Shown in pieces: positions 9,636 to 19,147 of a stretch of DNA of 64,000 nucleotides. The position numbers and the translations under genes are program-made. The DNA comes from Chitinophagaceae bacterium. Lineage in GTDB: Bacteria > Bacteroidota > Bacteroidia > Chitinophagales > Chitinophagaceae. How positions within the stretch are numbered: the stretch's first letter is position 1; the number at the start of each line of letters is the position of its first letter. The DNA lies in the NCBI GenBank assembly GCA_023251255.1, contig JAHEZD010000026.1:1-64000 (forward strand), given 5' to 3'. The notes beneath the pieces are model-generated. The model had not been told where the DNA came from and did not search any database. It saw nothing but the letters and a program-made list of their open reading frames with translations.

Positions 9636-10322
9636 TTATTCAATTTCATCAATTTCCACCTCATCAATCTCCTGCCTGCTCCTGGTACTCCTGATGGCAA
9701 AATACCCATGCGTCAAGGTCGCTGCATCCTTATAGGAAAAGAACAGCTTCCCATCAACCAAAAACTGCACCCACCCGTCCTTCATAATAATTTCAATCTG
9801 GTATTCTTTATTTGCATCAAGTAGATGGAGCTGGTCCTTGAATTCGGCCAGCAATTGCTTATCGCCCTTCGCCGAATACTTCCTGAACCTCGTGGTGGTA
9901 TTGTAATTGCCGCCAAAGCCCACATAGTACATGCTCAATGAATCATACTCCTTAAAACCACCACTGCGGCGGAACATATTGTTTTGAAAAGGATCAGTGA
10001 CCATCCAGAAAAAATTGCAGTCAGATAAGCGGTCATTCTTTCCACCTTCAACAATTACTGTCCTTTTCAGCTTGATGCACACATTCCCTTTCAGTTCCTG
10101 TTTGTACCAAACCGTTGCTCCATTGTAAGTGTCCAATAGGAGCTTCCCATGCTGTATGGCAACAATCTCGGTATCGGCTGGTTGCTTTTCAATGATCCAG
10201 TTATTGTTTAACGATGAGGAGAAATCATCTTTAAGTAACTGTTTCTTGACAGTATAATTTACCTGACTGCTTGCATTCAATGCAAATAGCAGGATGCTGG
10301 CCATAGCAAGTGGTTTAACCAT
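9636..10322 (-). CDS. Secreted DUF6250/DUF1961-like beta-sandwich protein
   Basis: A 228-residue protein with a signal peptide (MVKPLAMASILLFALNASSQ). The mature part looks like a concanavalin-type jelly roll: repeated beta-strands, FFWMVTDPFQNN, YDSLSMYYVGFGGNYNTTTRFRKY, then KEYQIEIIMKDGWVQFLVDGKLFF and a closing GYFAIRSTRSRQEID. This resembles the DUF6250/DUF1961 proteins common in Bacteroidota polysaccharide loci; the assignment is from memory. It may bind or cut an oligosaccharide, but no catalytic residues can be named. It converges on the sulfatase gene and diverges from the symporter gene, so it has its own promoter in the 10323-10553 gap. Confidence 0.6.
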   Translation of the reverse strand: MVKPLAMASILLFALNASSQVNYTVKKQLLKDDFSSSLNNNWIIEKQPADTEIVAIQHGKLLLDTYNGATVWYKQELKGNVCIKLKRTVIVEGGKNDRLSDCNFFWMVTDPFQNNMFRRSGGFKEYDSLSMYYVGFGGNYNTTTRFRKYSAKGDKQLLAEFKDQLHLLDANKEYQIEIIMKDGWVQFLVDGKLFFSYKDAATLTHGYFAIRSTRSRQEIDEVEIDEIE

Positions 10323-10553
10323 ATTGTTTTCGGTTGTCTAAGTTAAAGATAACATTCAGTCGTTAGCGTAACCTGCACATTCCAACAAATTCTGTTCGGT
10401 GGCAGGAATTAGGCTTATACTCCATTGAACATCAAAATCTTGTGCTATATTCGGCGGCATAAAATTATTCATCTTGGTGCAGGTAGGTTCAGGATGATTT
10501 ATGGGCCATTTTGAGCAACATTAGCACCTTCTATTCCAACTCTTAAACGATTA

Positions 10554-12287
10554 ATGCTTATGAACAGTCTCGCCTTTTTGGACAAAATCATTTTTGTTGT
10601 TTATTTTCTCATTGTAGCATCTTATGGTTACTGGATTTATAGAAGGAAGAAAAAGTTGGTTACCGATACGCATGACTTCTTCCTGGCTGAAGGTTCCTTG
10701 ACATGGTGGGCAATTGGAGCTTCATTGATTGCTTCCAACATTTCTGCAGAACAATTTATCGGCATGAGTGGTGAGGGCTTTTTTGTGGGGGTGGCAGTAG
10801 CAGCTTATGAATGGATTGCAGCCATTGCGTTGATCATTATCGCTGTTTGGTTCATCCCTATTTATTTGAAGAACAAGATTTATACCATGCCGCAGTTCCT
10901 AACGGTCCGGTACAACGAATCCGTTTCACTGATCATGGCCATCTTCTGGTTGTTCCTGTACATTTTCGTGAACTTTACTTCCATTCTTTATTTGGGAGCA
11001 GTTGCCATTAATGGGTTGCTTGGCGGCGGTTACTTACATGAAGTGATGATCCTGCTCATGTTGATGGCATTGTTAATCACGCTGGGGGGAATGAAGGTAA
11101 TTGGGTATACGGATGTAATACAAGTAGCCGTATTGATTATAGGTGGTTTTGCCACTGTTTATATGGCATTGGTCATTGTGGACGAAAGGATTAACCATGT
11201 GGTAGATGGCAGTGCCATTGCAGGTTTCAAGACATTAATAGGCCAGGCCCCGGAACATTTCCACATGATCCTGCCCAAGCCTGCATCCACGCCAACGGTC
11301 ATCAACACGCCCGAGAACCTCAATGTCCAGAAATATGTGGTGCTTCCGGGTATTGCCATGTATTTTGCTGGCCAATGGATTGTGAACCTGAACTATTGGG
11401 GCTGTAACCAGTACATTACACAACGTGCACTGGGTGCCCAATTGGAGACAGCAAGAAAGGGTATCCTGTTTGCTGGTTTCATGAAACTGTTCATGCCTGT
11501 TATTGTAATGTTGCCGGGTATAGCCGCTTTTGTTCTCTACAAGAATGGCCAGTTGCCAGGTTTTGGTGGCGGTAAGGATGGTGCCTATTCTGCCATTCTT
11601 GCATTCCTCCCTTCTGGCTTAAAAGGTTTGGCCATTGCTGCGTTGACCGCTGCCATTGTAGCTTCATTGGCAGGTAAGGCCAACAGTATTTCCACCATTT
11701 TTACATTGGATATTTACAAGAAATACCTGAACAAGAATGCGGATGAAAAGAAAATGGTTTGGACAGGTAGGATGACCGTTGTGGTGGCCATGATCATTGC
11801 CATCATCTTTACATGGAAGGACTTATTGGGTATAGGTGCTGAAGGTGGCTTTACATTCATCCAGAAATATACGGGTTTTATTAGTCCGGGTGTGTTCGCC
11901 ATGTTCATCCTTGGTTTCTTCTGGAAACGTACAACAGGGGCTGCGGCCCTGGTTGGCCTAATATTGGGTTTTGCACTTGCTATCTTCTTCAATAATTATG
12001 CTGTAAACATTTTCGGAAAAGAAACTTGGCTATATACTGCTTATGAATACCAGAAGATAGGAAAATTAGGTGTTGAAACCGTTGTGGAAATTCCATTCCT
12101 CATTAACATGGGATGGTCGTTCTTCTTCACGGTACTTGCAATGGTAGGGATCAGCTTGGCAGGCCCTAAGGTTAACCCTAAAGCATTTGAAATTGATGCA
12201 AGCATGTTCAAGGTAAGCAAGTCAACCTTGATATTGATTGTGGTTACATTGGTCCTTTTAAGTGCCTTGTACGTCAAGTTCTGGTAG
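10554..12287 (+). CDS. Sodium:solute symporter (SSS family), probable sugar importer
   Basis: A 577-residue inner-membrane protein with about 14 hydrophobic segments, within the usual SSS range. Family landmarks include FFLAEGSLTWWAIGASLIASNISAEQFIGMSGEGF near the N-terminus, YTMPQFLTVRYN, GGMKVIGYTDVIQ, and AALTAAIVASLAGKANSISTIFTLDIYKKY in the Na+-site region. It resembles the SGLT-type sodium/sugar cotransporters of Bacteroidota. In this locus the likely cargo is a monosaccharide or uronate freed in the periplasm; the exact sugar cannot be read from the sequence. A second ATG lies at 10560. It has its own terminator (12474-12504), from which it is now separated by a MITE-like insertion. 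Confidence 0.9.
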   Translation: MLMNSLAFLDKIIFVVYFLIVASYGYWIYRRKKKLVTDTHDFFLAEGSLTWWAIGASLIASNISAEQFIGMSGEGFFVGVAVAAYEWIAAIALIIIAVWFIPIYLKNKIYTMPQFLTVRYNESVSLIMAIFWLFLYIFVNFTSILYLGAVAINGLLGGGYLHEVMILLMLMALLITLGGMKVIGYTDVIQVAVLIIGGFATVYMALVIVDERINHVVDGSAIAGFKTLIGQAPEHFHMILPKPASTPTVINTPENLNVQKYVVLPGIAMYFAGQWIVNLNYWGCNQYITQRALGAQLETARKGILFAGFMKLFMPVIVMLPGIAAFVLYKNGQLPGFGGGKDGAYSAILAFLPSGLKGLAIAALTAAIVASLAGKANSISTIFTLDIYKKYLNKNADEKKMVWTGRMTVVVAMIIAIIFTWKDLLGIGAEGGFTFIQKYTGFISPGVFAMFILGFFWKRTTGAAALVGLILGFALAIFFNNYAVNIFGKETWLYTAYEYQKIGKLGVETVVEIPFLINMGWSFFFTVLAMVGISLAGPKVNPKAFEIDASMFKVSKSTLILIVVTLVLLSALYVKFW

Positions 12288-12302
12288 GGAATGAACAATC
12301 TT

Positions 12303-12462
12303 CCAGTTACTTACTGATGTTACGCAAAATGTCAAATACTGATGTCAGGTTGAGCTTGTCGAAACCTTTTTGGAAACCGGAATCGCCTTCGGGTAGTTCG
12401 GCAAGCTCACTATGACAAGGCTGACATTATTCCCACAAGCTTTGCGTAACACCAGTTACTTA
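12303..12462. mobile_element. MITE-like insertion with 11-bp inverted ends and 11-bp flanking direct repeats
   Basis: CCAGTTACTTA occurs at 12303-12313 and again at 12452-12462 as direct repeats. Just inside are perfect inverted repeats TGTTACGCAAA (12318-12328) and TTTGCGTAACA (12441-12451). Four extra bases (CTGA) lie between the left direct repeat and the left inverted repeat. The body has no coding capacity and contains a copy of the dispersed TGTCAGGTTGAGC repeat. Removing one direct repeat and the body would rejoin the symporter stop codon with its terminator, which fits an insertion. Confidence 0.7.
12343..12426. repeat. Dispersed palindromic repeat, copy B (inside the MITE-like element)
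   Basis: It opens TGTCAGGTTGAGC, continues TTGTCGAAACC and AATCGCCTTCG, has GGCAAGCTCA on the return arm and closes TGACAAGGCTGACA. Ends and internal blocks match copy A at 381-520, without copy A's G+C-rich hairpin insert. Confidence 0.75.
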
Positions 12463-12473
12463 AATAAATAAAG

Positions 12474-12504
12474 AAGGAAGCCCCCGTCAAAAGGGAGCTT
12501 CCTT
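12474..12504 (+). terminator. Terminator of the symporter gene
   Basis: AAGGAAGC (12474-12481) pairs with GCTTCCTT (12497-12504), followed by TTT. It lies 187 bases after the symporter stop codon, with the MITE-like insertion in between, and 36 bases before the GH95 start, so GH95 needs its own promoter or readthrough. Confidence 0.75.
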
Positions 12505-12540
12505 TTTAAAGTGGAAGCCCGATAATAGCAAACGATTGCC

Positions 12541-14937
12541 ATGAAAAAGTGCCTGTTTATATTGATTGTTTTGTTCAATGCAAAAGCATTTGGGCAAAGC
12601 AATATGAGACTTTGGTACCAGCAGCCTGCCAAGGATTGGAACGAGGCCCTGCCTATTGGCAATGGCACGCTAGGTGCCATGGTGTTTGGAAGGACAGGGG
12701 AGGAACTGATCCAATTGAACGAACAGACCTTATGGACAGGTGGACCCGCTAATTTGAACCCCAATCCTGATGCGCCCCAATATTTGCAACCAGTAAGGGA
12801 AGCCTTATTTAAGGACAGCATCAATCAAGCGGTCAAGTTGCTGCACAAGATGCAGGGTCCCAATGTGCAGATGTACCAGCCTTTGGGTGACATCATTATC
12901 AAACAGCGATTTATTGGTGAGCCTTCTGCATACATAAGGGATTTGAATATTTCCAATGCCACATCTACGACAACATTTACAGTTGATGATGTTCAATACA
13001 CAAGGGAGATTTTTGCCACTGCTCCAGATAAGGCCATCATCATCCGTTTAACTGCCAGCAAGAAAAATGCACTCAACTTTTCTATTGATGTGCAGCATGA
13101 GCTGAAATATGAAAAATTGGTTACAGCCGATAAGGAACTGGTGCTGAAGGGTAAGGCCAGGATCAACAATGATGAAAGGAGAAGCCCCAAGCCTTTGATT
13201 TACGAAGATACCGAACACAAGTTCGGGATGCGTTTCCAGTTCAGCATTAAAGCTGTGAACAAGGATGGTATATTGAGCAGTACGGATTCATCGCTTGTTA
13301 TCTCCAATGCAACAGAAGTGATGCTGTATGTTACTGCTGCAACCAGCTTTAATGGTTATGATAAGTTTCCTGATAAGGATGGAAAGGATGAAGAGAAACT
13401 GGCCACCGATTATTTACATGCTGTTGCAAAGAAACAGTTCAACGATTTGCTGGCAGCACATGTAAAGGATTACCAGCAATATTTTAACAGGCTGAGCCTT
13501 TCGATTGTTAAGGTAAACAATGAAACTACTCCGACAGACCAACGCTTGGAAGCCTACAGGAAAGGGGCAACCGATATCGGGCTGGAAGAACTGTACTTTC
13601 AATTTGGTAGGTACCTATTGATTTCCTGTTCAAGGCCAGGAGGGTTCCCTGCCAACCTACAGGGGATCTGGAACAAGGAAATACGCCCCTCATGGAGAAG
13701 CAATTATACCACCAATATCAACCTGCAAATGAACTATTGGTTAGCCGAGGTCTGTAACCTATCGGACCTTGCACAACCATTGATAGAACAGATACAACGC
13801 TTTGCCAAGAACGGCACTGCCACTGCAAAGAATTATTACAATATGCGTGGATGGGCCGTGCACCACAACAGTGATATTTGGGCCCAGACCAATCCTGTAG
13901 GCGAAGGGGGAGGTGATCCCAAGTGGGCCAATTGGGCCTTGGGCAGCCCATGGTTGTCACAACATTTGTACGAGCATTACCGCTTTAGCGGCGATACGAA
14001 ATACTTGAAGGACACAGCTTACCCTTTGATGAAATCGGCGGCAGCGTTTTGCTTGGACTGGTTAGTTGAAAAAGATGGCTATCTGGTTACTGCTCCTTCT
14101 ACTTCTCCCGAAAACAACTACCTGCATCCCAATGGGTTCAAAGCCGCTGTAACAGTGGCATCGGCCATGGACATGGAAATAATATGGGACCTTTTTACCA
14201 ACATCATTGAAGCTACGGAAGTACTGAACATGGACAAGGACTTCGCTGACCTATTGAAACAGAAAAGAGCAAAATTTAGCCCATTGAAAATAGGCAGGAA
14301 AGGCAATTTAGTGGAGTGGTTTGGCGATTGGGAAGATGAGGACCCACAGCATAGGCATGTGTCGCATCTGTTTGCACTGCATCCCGGCAGGGAGATCTCC
14401 CCATTAATAGATACTGCCTATGCCAATGCAGCTAGGAAAACCTTGGAAATTAGGGGCGATGGTGGTACAGGGTGGAGCAAGGCATGGAAAATCAATTTCT
14501 GGTCAAGGTTATTGGATGGCAACCATGCCTACAAAATGTACCAGGAACTGTTGAAGACCTCAACCATGAACAATTTATTCGACACCCATCCGCCATTCCA
14601 GATTGATGGGAATTTCGGGGCCACATCAGGTATTGCAGAGATGTTCATCCAGAGCCATTTGTCAACTATTCAATTATTGCCAGCTCTGCCCGATGCTTGG
14701 AAAACAGGTAGCATTAAAGGCGTGAAAGCAAGGGGAGGTTTTGTAATGGATATGGATTGGAAAGATGGTAAATTGGTTACATTGAAAGTGTATTCAACTA
14801 TTGGGGGCAATTGCAAACTTACTTTAGCTGGTAATGTTAGGCCAGTTGGTACAACTGTCTTAAAGGCAAATGCCCAAACCAATACTGTTGAATTTGCAGC
14901 GCAAAGGAATAAGACATATACATTCTCGTTTAGGTAG
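12541..14937 (+). CDS. GH95 alpha-L-fucosidase / alpha-L-galactosidase
   Basis: A 798-residue protein with signal peptide (cut near AFGQ, residue 19). The N-terminal beta-sandwich begins MRLWYQQPAKDWNEALPIGNGTLGAMVFG, a hallmark of GH95. The (alpha/alpha)6 catalytic domain carries TNINLQMNYW with N392 and N394 at the expected paired-Asn positions, SPEN with E524 as the expected acid, and PPFQIDGNFGATSGIAEM with the third catalytic-site Asp. GH95 enzymes invert and remove terminal alpha-1,2-L-fucose, or alpha-L-galactose in complex-xylan loci of gut Bacteroides. Co-occurrence with GH115, GH97 and arabinofuranosidases makes the L-galactosidase option credible, but it cannot be decided by eye. 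It heads a same-strand run of enzyme genes. Confidence 0.92.
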   Translation: MKKCLFILIVLFNAKAFGQSNMRLWYQQPAKDWNEALPIGNGTLGAMVFGRTGEELIQLNEQTLWTGGPANLNPNPDAPQYLQPVREALFKDSINQAVKLLHKMQGPNVQMYQPLGDIIIKQRFIGEPSAYIRDLNISNATSTTTFTVDDVQYTREIFATAPDKAIIIRLTASKKNALNFSIDVQHELKYEKLVTADKELVLKGKARINNDERRSPKPLIYEDTEHKFGMRFQFSIKAVNKDGILSSTDSSLVISNATEVMLYVTAATSFNGYDKFPDKDGKDEEKLATDYLHAVAKKQFNDLLAAHVKDYQQYFNRLSLSIVKVNNETTPTDQRLEAYRKGATDIGLEELYFQFGRYLLISCSRPGGFPANLQGIWNKEIRPSWRSNYTTNINLQMNYWLAEVCNLSDLAQPLIEQIQRFAKNGTATAKNYYNMRGWAVHHNSDIWAQTNPVGEGGGDPKWANWALGSPWLSQHLYEHYRFSGDTKYLKDTAYPLMKSAAAFCLDWLVEKDGYLVTAPSTSPENNYLHPNGFKAAVTVASAMDMEIIWDLFTNIIEATEVLNMDKDFADLLKQKRAKFSPLKIGRKGNLVEWFGDWEDEDPQHRHVSHLFALHPGREISPLIDTAYANAARKTLEIRGDGGTGWSKAWKINFWSRLLDGNHAYKMYQELLKTSTMNNLFDTHPPFQIDGNFGATSGIAEMFIQSHLSTIQLLPALPDAWKTGSIKGVKARGGFVMDMDWKDGKLVTLKVYSTIGGNCKLTLAGNVRPVGTTVLKANAQTNTVEFAAQRNKTYTFSFR

Positions 14938-14976
14938 AAGGTAACCCTGTTGTTCATGGATTCATAATTATGTATC

Positions 14977-17457
14977 ATGTTTGTTTATAGAAAGATAGGT
15001 CCAGTTTTGTTGTTCTCTGTTATTGCAATGGCATTGCATGCACAGGGAGGCAACCAGTTATTGAACGTGTCTACTGTTTCCCGACCTGAAAGTTTTTCAT
15101 TGGTGGCAAAGAATCAAGCAGCTTCCATTGCTGTTGATACCAACCAGGCAACTGTTGTTCGCCTTGCTGCCAACTATTTTGCACAGGATGTAGCTTTGGT
15201 AACAGGTGTAAAGCCGACCATTAATAGCAGGAGTCCCACCATTATTATAGGAACGCTTGGTTCGTCAATGATCATATCGACAGTTGTTGCGAAAAATAAA
15301 ATAGCTGTTGATGCGATTAAGGGCAAATGGGAATCGTACATGATTGTCGTAAACAAAGGCATATTGTATATTCTTGGTAGCGACGATAGGGGAACTGCTT
15401 TTGGTGTATTTGAATTGAGCCGGAGAATAGGCGTGCATCCTTTTTATTGGTGGGCCGACATTGTGCCGGAGCATAAGTACCAATTGTTTATATCAGGAAG
15501 TTTAACGCAAAAGTCCCCATCGGTTCAATATCGTGGCATCTTTTTGAACGATGAAGATTGGGGCCTGCAACCTTGGGCCGCCCATAAAATGGATACGGAC
15601 ATCAAGGATATTGGTCCCAAGACCTATGAAAAAATATTTGAGTTACTGTTGAGGCTCAAGGCCAATTATATCTGGCCTGCTATGCACCCCTGCACCAAGG
15701 CATTCTATTATTATCCAGAAAATGGCAAACTGGCTGCTGATTACAGCATAGTTGTTGGTACAAGCCATTGCGAGCCCATGATGCGCAACAATGTATTTGA
15801 ATGGGCAGAGAACTACAAGAATGAATATGGGACCGCGCCAAAGGAGTGGCGCTATGATTTGAACAAGGAACAGATCTATACTTATTGGAATGATAGGATA
15901 AAAGCAGTGAAAGATTATCCTACCGTTACCACTGTTGGTATGCGGGGCATACATGATGGCAGTATGCCTGGCCCTAAGGACATGAAGGGAAAAGTAAGCT
16001 TGTTGCAGGAGGTGATTAAAGACCAACGCTCCATTCTCTTCAACAATTACCGGAAACCCGTTGAATCCATTCCACAGATATTTTGCCCTTACAAGGAAGT
16101 GCTGAATGTATATAATGCAGGACTTCAATTGCCTGATGATATTAGTTTGGTTTGGAGTGATGATAATCATGGTTACATACGTCAACTTTCCAATACTGCT
16201 GAGAGAAAAAGGAGTGGAGGAAGTGGTGTGTACTACCATTTAAGTTATTGGGGAAGGCCACAGGACTATTTATGGCTCTCTACCATTTCCCCTTCTTTGA
16301 TAAGTTATGAAATGAGCAAGGCTTATGTTTTTGATGCAAAGAAATTATGGGTGTTCAATGTAGGTGATATAAAACCAGCAGAAGCTGAAATGCAGTTTGC
16401 CATGGAGCTTGCTTGGGATGTAGATAAATGGCCCCCTGAAAAATCTTACAGCTATGCAGAACAATGGGCCAAGGAAATTTTTGGTGCAAACAATGCTCCT
16501 GCAATTGCCTTAATTAAAAACAATTATTACCGTTTAGCTGCTGCTGGCAAGCCGGAGCATTTATTGAAAGTAAACTATCGTGATGCAGAAGCGCAGCATC
16601 GTTTGGAAGAATACCAATCCATTGCACAGCAGGCAATTGCTTTATATGGTATGATACCTGAACGCTTGAAGGATGCTTACTTTGAACTGGTATTGTATCC
16701 TGTGCTCTCTGCTACATTAATGAATGAAAAGATATTGTATGCAAAGCAGGGCCTCAATCTAGCAAAGATGGGCAATGGTCAAGCATTGGCTTTTAGTGCT
16801 AGGGCAACATCAGCTTATGATAGCATTGCTTTACTAACACAACAATACAATCAACGGATTGCCAAAGGTAAATGGGATGGGATAATGAGTTGGCACCCGA
16901 GGGACTTGGATGTGTTCAAAATGCCGAAAGTCGCAGATTCCTCCTCTTCGAAAAGTTTCATGCATCATGAAATGCCAGAAAACGATACGGTTTTTCAAAC
17001 TTATATAAGTGCTGGGAATTTTGATGGGAAACAAGATGCTATCAATCAAAAGATAACTGTGCTGCAAGGCTTGGGCATTGATGCAAATGGTATTGCCATT
17101 ATGCCTTTCAACACAAATTCAACAAGTGATATTTCAAAGGCAGCCTATGCAACTTATGAAATTAAATTGGAGAAAGGTAACTATATCCTTCAGCTAAACT
17201 GCTTGCCCACGCATGAAGTGAATAGGGAAAACAAGTTGGGCATTGCAGTTTCAGTCAATAATAATACCCCGGTTACCTTCAATATAGAAGCTGCTGCCGA
17301 TACGGCACCTTGGGACAGGAATGTGCTGCAGGGATTTGTGAGGAGCCAGTTTCCGTTTACTGTAGTGAATGAAGCTGCAGCCTACATCAAGGTTTACTTA
17401 CCTGTATCTGGCGTGGTACTGAACACCATAGACATTTTAAAAATCAATTCAAAATGA
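14977..17457 (+). CDS. GH115 xylan/AGP alpha-1,2-glucuronidase
   Basis: An 826-residue protein with signal peptide (cut near ALHAQ, residue 22). The catalytic domain carries [56 protein letters not shown] and [11 protein letters not shown], the conserved stretches of GH115. These enzymes remove (4-O-methyl-)glucuronic acid from internal or terminal xylose units or from arabinogalactan. An N-terminal small domain precedes the barrel and a C-terminal beta-domain (from about 690) follows, so length is normal. It overlaps the next gene by four bases (ATGA at 17454-17457), indicating translational coupling to an arabinofuranosidase. Confidence 0.93.
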   Translation: MFVYRKIGPVLLFSVIAMALHAQGGNQLLNVSTVSRPESFSLVAKNQAASIAVDTNQATVVRLAANYFAQDVALVTGVKPTINSRSPTIIIGTLGSSMIISTVVAKNKIAVDAIKGKWESYMIVVNKGILYILGSDDRGTAFGVFELSRRIGVHPFYWWADIVPEHKYQLFISGSLTQKSPSVQYRGIFLNDEDWGLQPWAAHKMDTDIKDIGPKTYEKIFELLLRLKANYIWPAMHPCTKAFYYYPENGKLAADYSIVVGTSHCEPMMRNNVFEWAENYKNEYGTAPKEWRYDLNKEQIYTYWNDRIKAVKDYPTVTTVGMRGIHDGSMPGPKDMKGKVSLLQEVIKDQRSILFNNYRKPVESIPQIFCPYKEVLNVYNAGLQLPDDISLVWSDDNHGYIRQLSNTAERKRSGGSGVYYHLSYWGRPQDYLWLSTISPSLISYEMSKAYVFDAKKLWVFNVGDIKPAEAEMQFAMELAWDVDKWPPEKSYSYAEQWAKEIFGANNAPAIALIKNNYYRLAAAGKPEHLLKVNYRDAEAQHRLEEYQSIAQQAIALYGMIPERLKDAYFELVLYPVLSATLMNEKILYAKQGLNLAKMGNGQALAFSARATSAYDSIALLTQQYNQRIAKGKWDGIMSWHPRDLDVFKMPKVADSSSSKSFMHHEMPENDTVFQTYISAGNFDGKQDAINQKITVLQGLGIDANGIAIMPFNTNSTSDISKAAYATYEIKLEKGNYILQLNCLPTHEVNRENKLGIAVSVNNNTPVTFNIEAAADTAPWDRNVLQGFVRSQFPFTVVNEAAAYIKVYLPVSGVVLNTIDILKINSK

Positions 17458-19013
17458 TGATAGCAAACTTGAACCCCAAGAAAGCATTGGCATTGTTGTC
17501 GGTAACTTTTGTGTTACAAGCAACAGCTCAGAACAATGCCCAGTTAGTAATAAATGGATTGGCTCCAAAAACAACCATCAGCAGGAATATCTATGGCCAT
17601 TTTGCAGAACATTTAGGCCGTTGTATTTATGATGGTTTCTGGGTGAGCGATACATCTTCGCTGCAGAAAAAAGATAGGATACGTTTGGATGTGGTGGAGG
17701 CATTGAAGAAAATTAAAGTGCCCAACCTGCGTTGGCCCGGTGGCTGCTTTGCAGATGAATACCATTGGCGCGATGGTATTGGTACAAGAAGCGAACGCCC
17801 TAAAATGGTGAATACCAATTGGGGCAATGTTACAGAAGACAATAGTTTTGGTACGCATGAATTCCTGGAACTCTGCAGCCTCATTGGTTGCGAACCATAC
17901 ATTAGCGGAAATGTTGGTAGTGGTACTGTTGAGGAAATGAGCAAGTGGATTGAATACTTGAATTTCGATGGGTTGAGTCCGCTAAGTACTTTAAGAAAAG
18001 AAAATGGCAGGGAAAAGCCTTGGAACGTTACCTTCTTCGGTATTGGTAATGAAAGCTGGGGCTGTGGTGGCAATATGACACCGGAGTTTTATAGTGACCA
18101 GTTTAGGAGATACTCAACTTATGCAAGGAATTATCCCAACGCTAAATTGAAAAGGATTGCTACCGGACCCAACTCTGGTGATTACAACTGGACAGAAGTG
18201 CTGATGAAGAATGTGGGCAATAGGATGTGGGGCCTATCATTGCATTACTATACCATTCCTTCAGGCTCATGGAATGCAAAAGGCTCGGCCATCCAGTTTG
18301 ACGAGAAGGAGTATTTTGCTACCATGAAAAACTGCATGAAAATGGAGGAGCTTGTTACGAGGCATTCAACTGTTATGGACAAGTACGATCCTGAAAGGAA
18401 AGTAGCCTTGGTGGTTGATGAATGGGGTATTTGGACAGATGTGGAGAAAGGAACCAATCCTGCCTTCCTTTACCAACAGAACAGTTTAAGGGATGCACTG
18501 ATAGCCGGTATCAACCTAAATATCTTTAATAACCATGCCGAACGTGTAAAGGCGGCCAATCTTGCACAGGTTGTGAATGTATTGCAGTCCATTGTCTTGA
18601 CAAGAGGGAATGACATGTTACTTACTCCAACCTACCATGTATTCGATATGTACAAGGTCCATCAGGATGCCAAATTGCTGCCTATACAGATCAATAGTCC
18701 CGATTATGTAGTAGGTGACCAAAAGCTGGCAGCAGTGAATGTTTCAGCATCCCAGGATAGCACTGGTGCGGTGCATATTTCTTTGGTGAACATGGATGCA
18801 AACAATAGCGTTACCATTAGAACAGCTATCAACAATATCAATTGGAAAACGGTGGAAGGGCAGATGTTGACTTCTGCAAAATTTACAGACATCAACACAT
18901 TTGAAAACAAGAATGTGGTTGTGCCAACTGTATTTAAAGGAGCAAAAAAAGAGGGGAATGATTTGGTGATTGTGTTGCCCAAGCTAAGTGTGGTAGTACT
19001 TGAATTGAAGTAG
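17454..19013 (+). CDS. GH51 alpha-L-arabinofuranosidase (short type)
   Basis: A 519-residue protein with signal peptide (ending ATAQ, residue 26). The (beta/alpha)8 barrel starts [23 protein letters not shown] and has [19 protein letters not shown]. The acid/base is E200 in [11 protein letters not shown] and the nucleophile E323 in VVDEWGIW; a C-terminal beta-sandwich ends at VVLELK. GH51 retaining enzymes release terminal arabinofuranose from arabinan, arabinoxylan or arabinogalactan. The start is fixed by the ATGA overlap with GH115. It differs clearly from the longer GH51 protein that follows. Confidence 0.95.
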   Translation: MMIANLNPKKALALLSVTFVLQATAQNNAQLVINGLAPKTTISRNIYGHFAEHLGRCIYDGFWVSDTSSLQKKDRIRLDVVEALKKIKVPNLRWPGGCFADEYHWRDGIGTRSERPKMVNTNWGNVTEDNSFGTHEFLELCSLIGCEPYISGNVGSGTVEEMSKWIEYLNFDGLSPLSTLRKENGREKPWNVTFFGIGNESWGCGGNMTPEFYSDQFRRYSTYARNYPNAKLKRIATGPNSGDYNWTEVLMKNVGNRMWGLSLHYYTIPSGSWNAKGSAIQFDEKEYFATMKNCMKMEELVTRHSTVMDKYDPERKVALVVDEWGIWTDVEKGTNPAFLYQQNSLRDALIAGINLNIFNNHAERVKAANLAQVVNVLQSIVLTRGNDMLLTPTYHVFDMYKVHQDAKLLPIQINSPDYVVGDQKLAAVNVSASQDSTGAVHISLVNMDANNSVTIRTAINNINWKTVEGQMLTSAKFTDINTFENKNVVVPTVFKGAKKEGNDLVIVLPKLSVVVLELK

Positions 19014-19063
19014 GATGTCAACCTGAGCCTGCCCGTTCCGTTCAGGCGGGCTTGTCGAAGGCG
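19014..19063. repeat. Dispersed palindromic repeat, copy C (half element)
   Basis: GATGTCAACCTGAGCC, then the G+C-rich hairpin GCCTGCCCG / CAGGCGGGC and CTTGTCGAAGGCG. The hairpin block is the same one found in copy A (about 392-418). The element begins directly after the GH51 stop codon. The return arm seen in copies A and B is missing. Confidence 0.65.
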
Positions 19064-19147
19064 AATTTGATGCTGGCTAATAATGGGTTGCAACAAGCTC
19101 AACAAGACATCGTATTCCTTATGAAGTTCCGGTATAAAAAATAATTG

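Noticed and set aside
15643-16239. 198-codon open frame on the minus strand
   Set aside because: Antisense to the conserved catalytic region of GH115; no recognisable feature.
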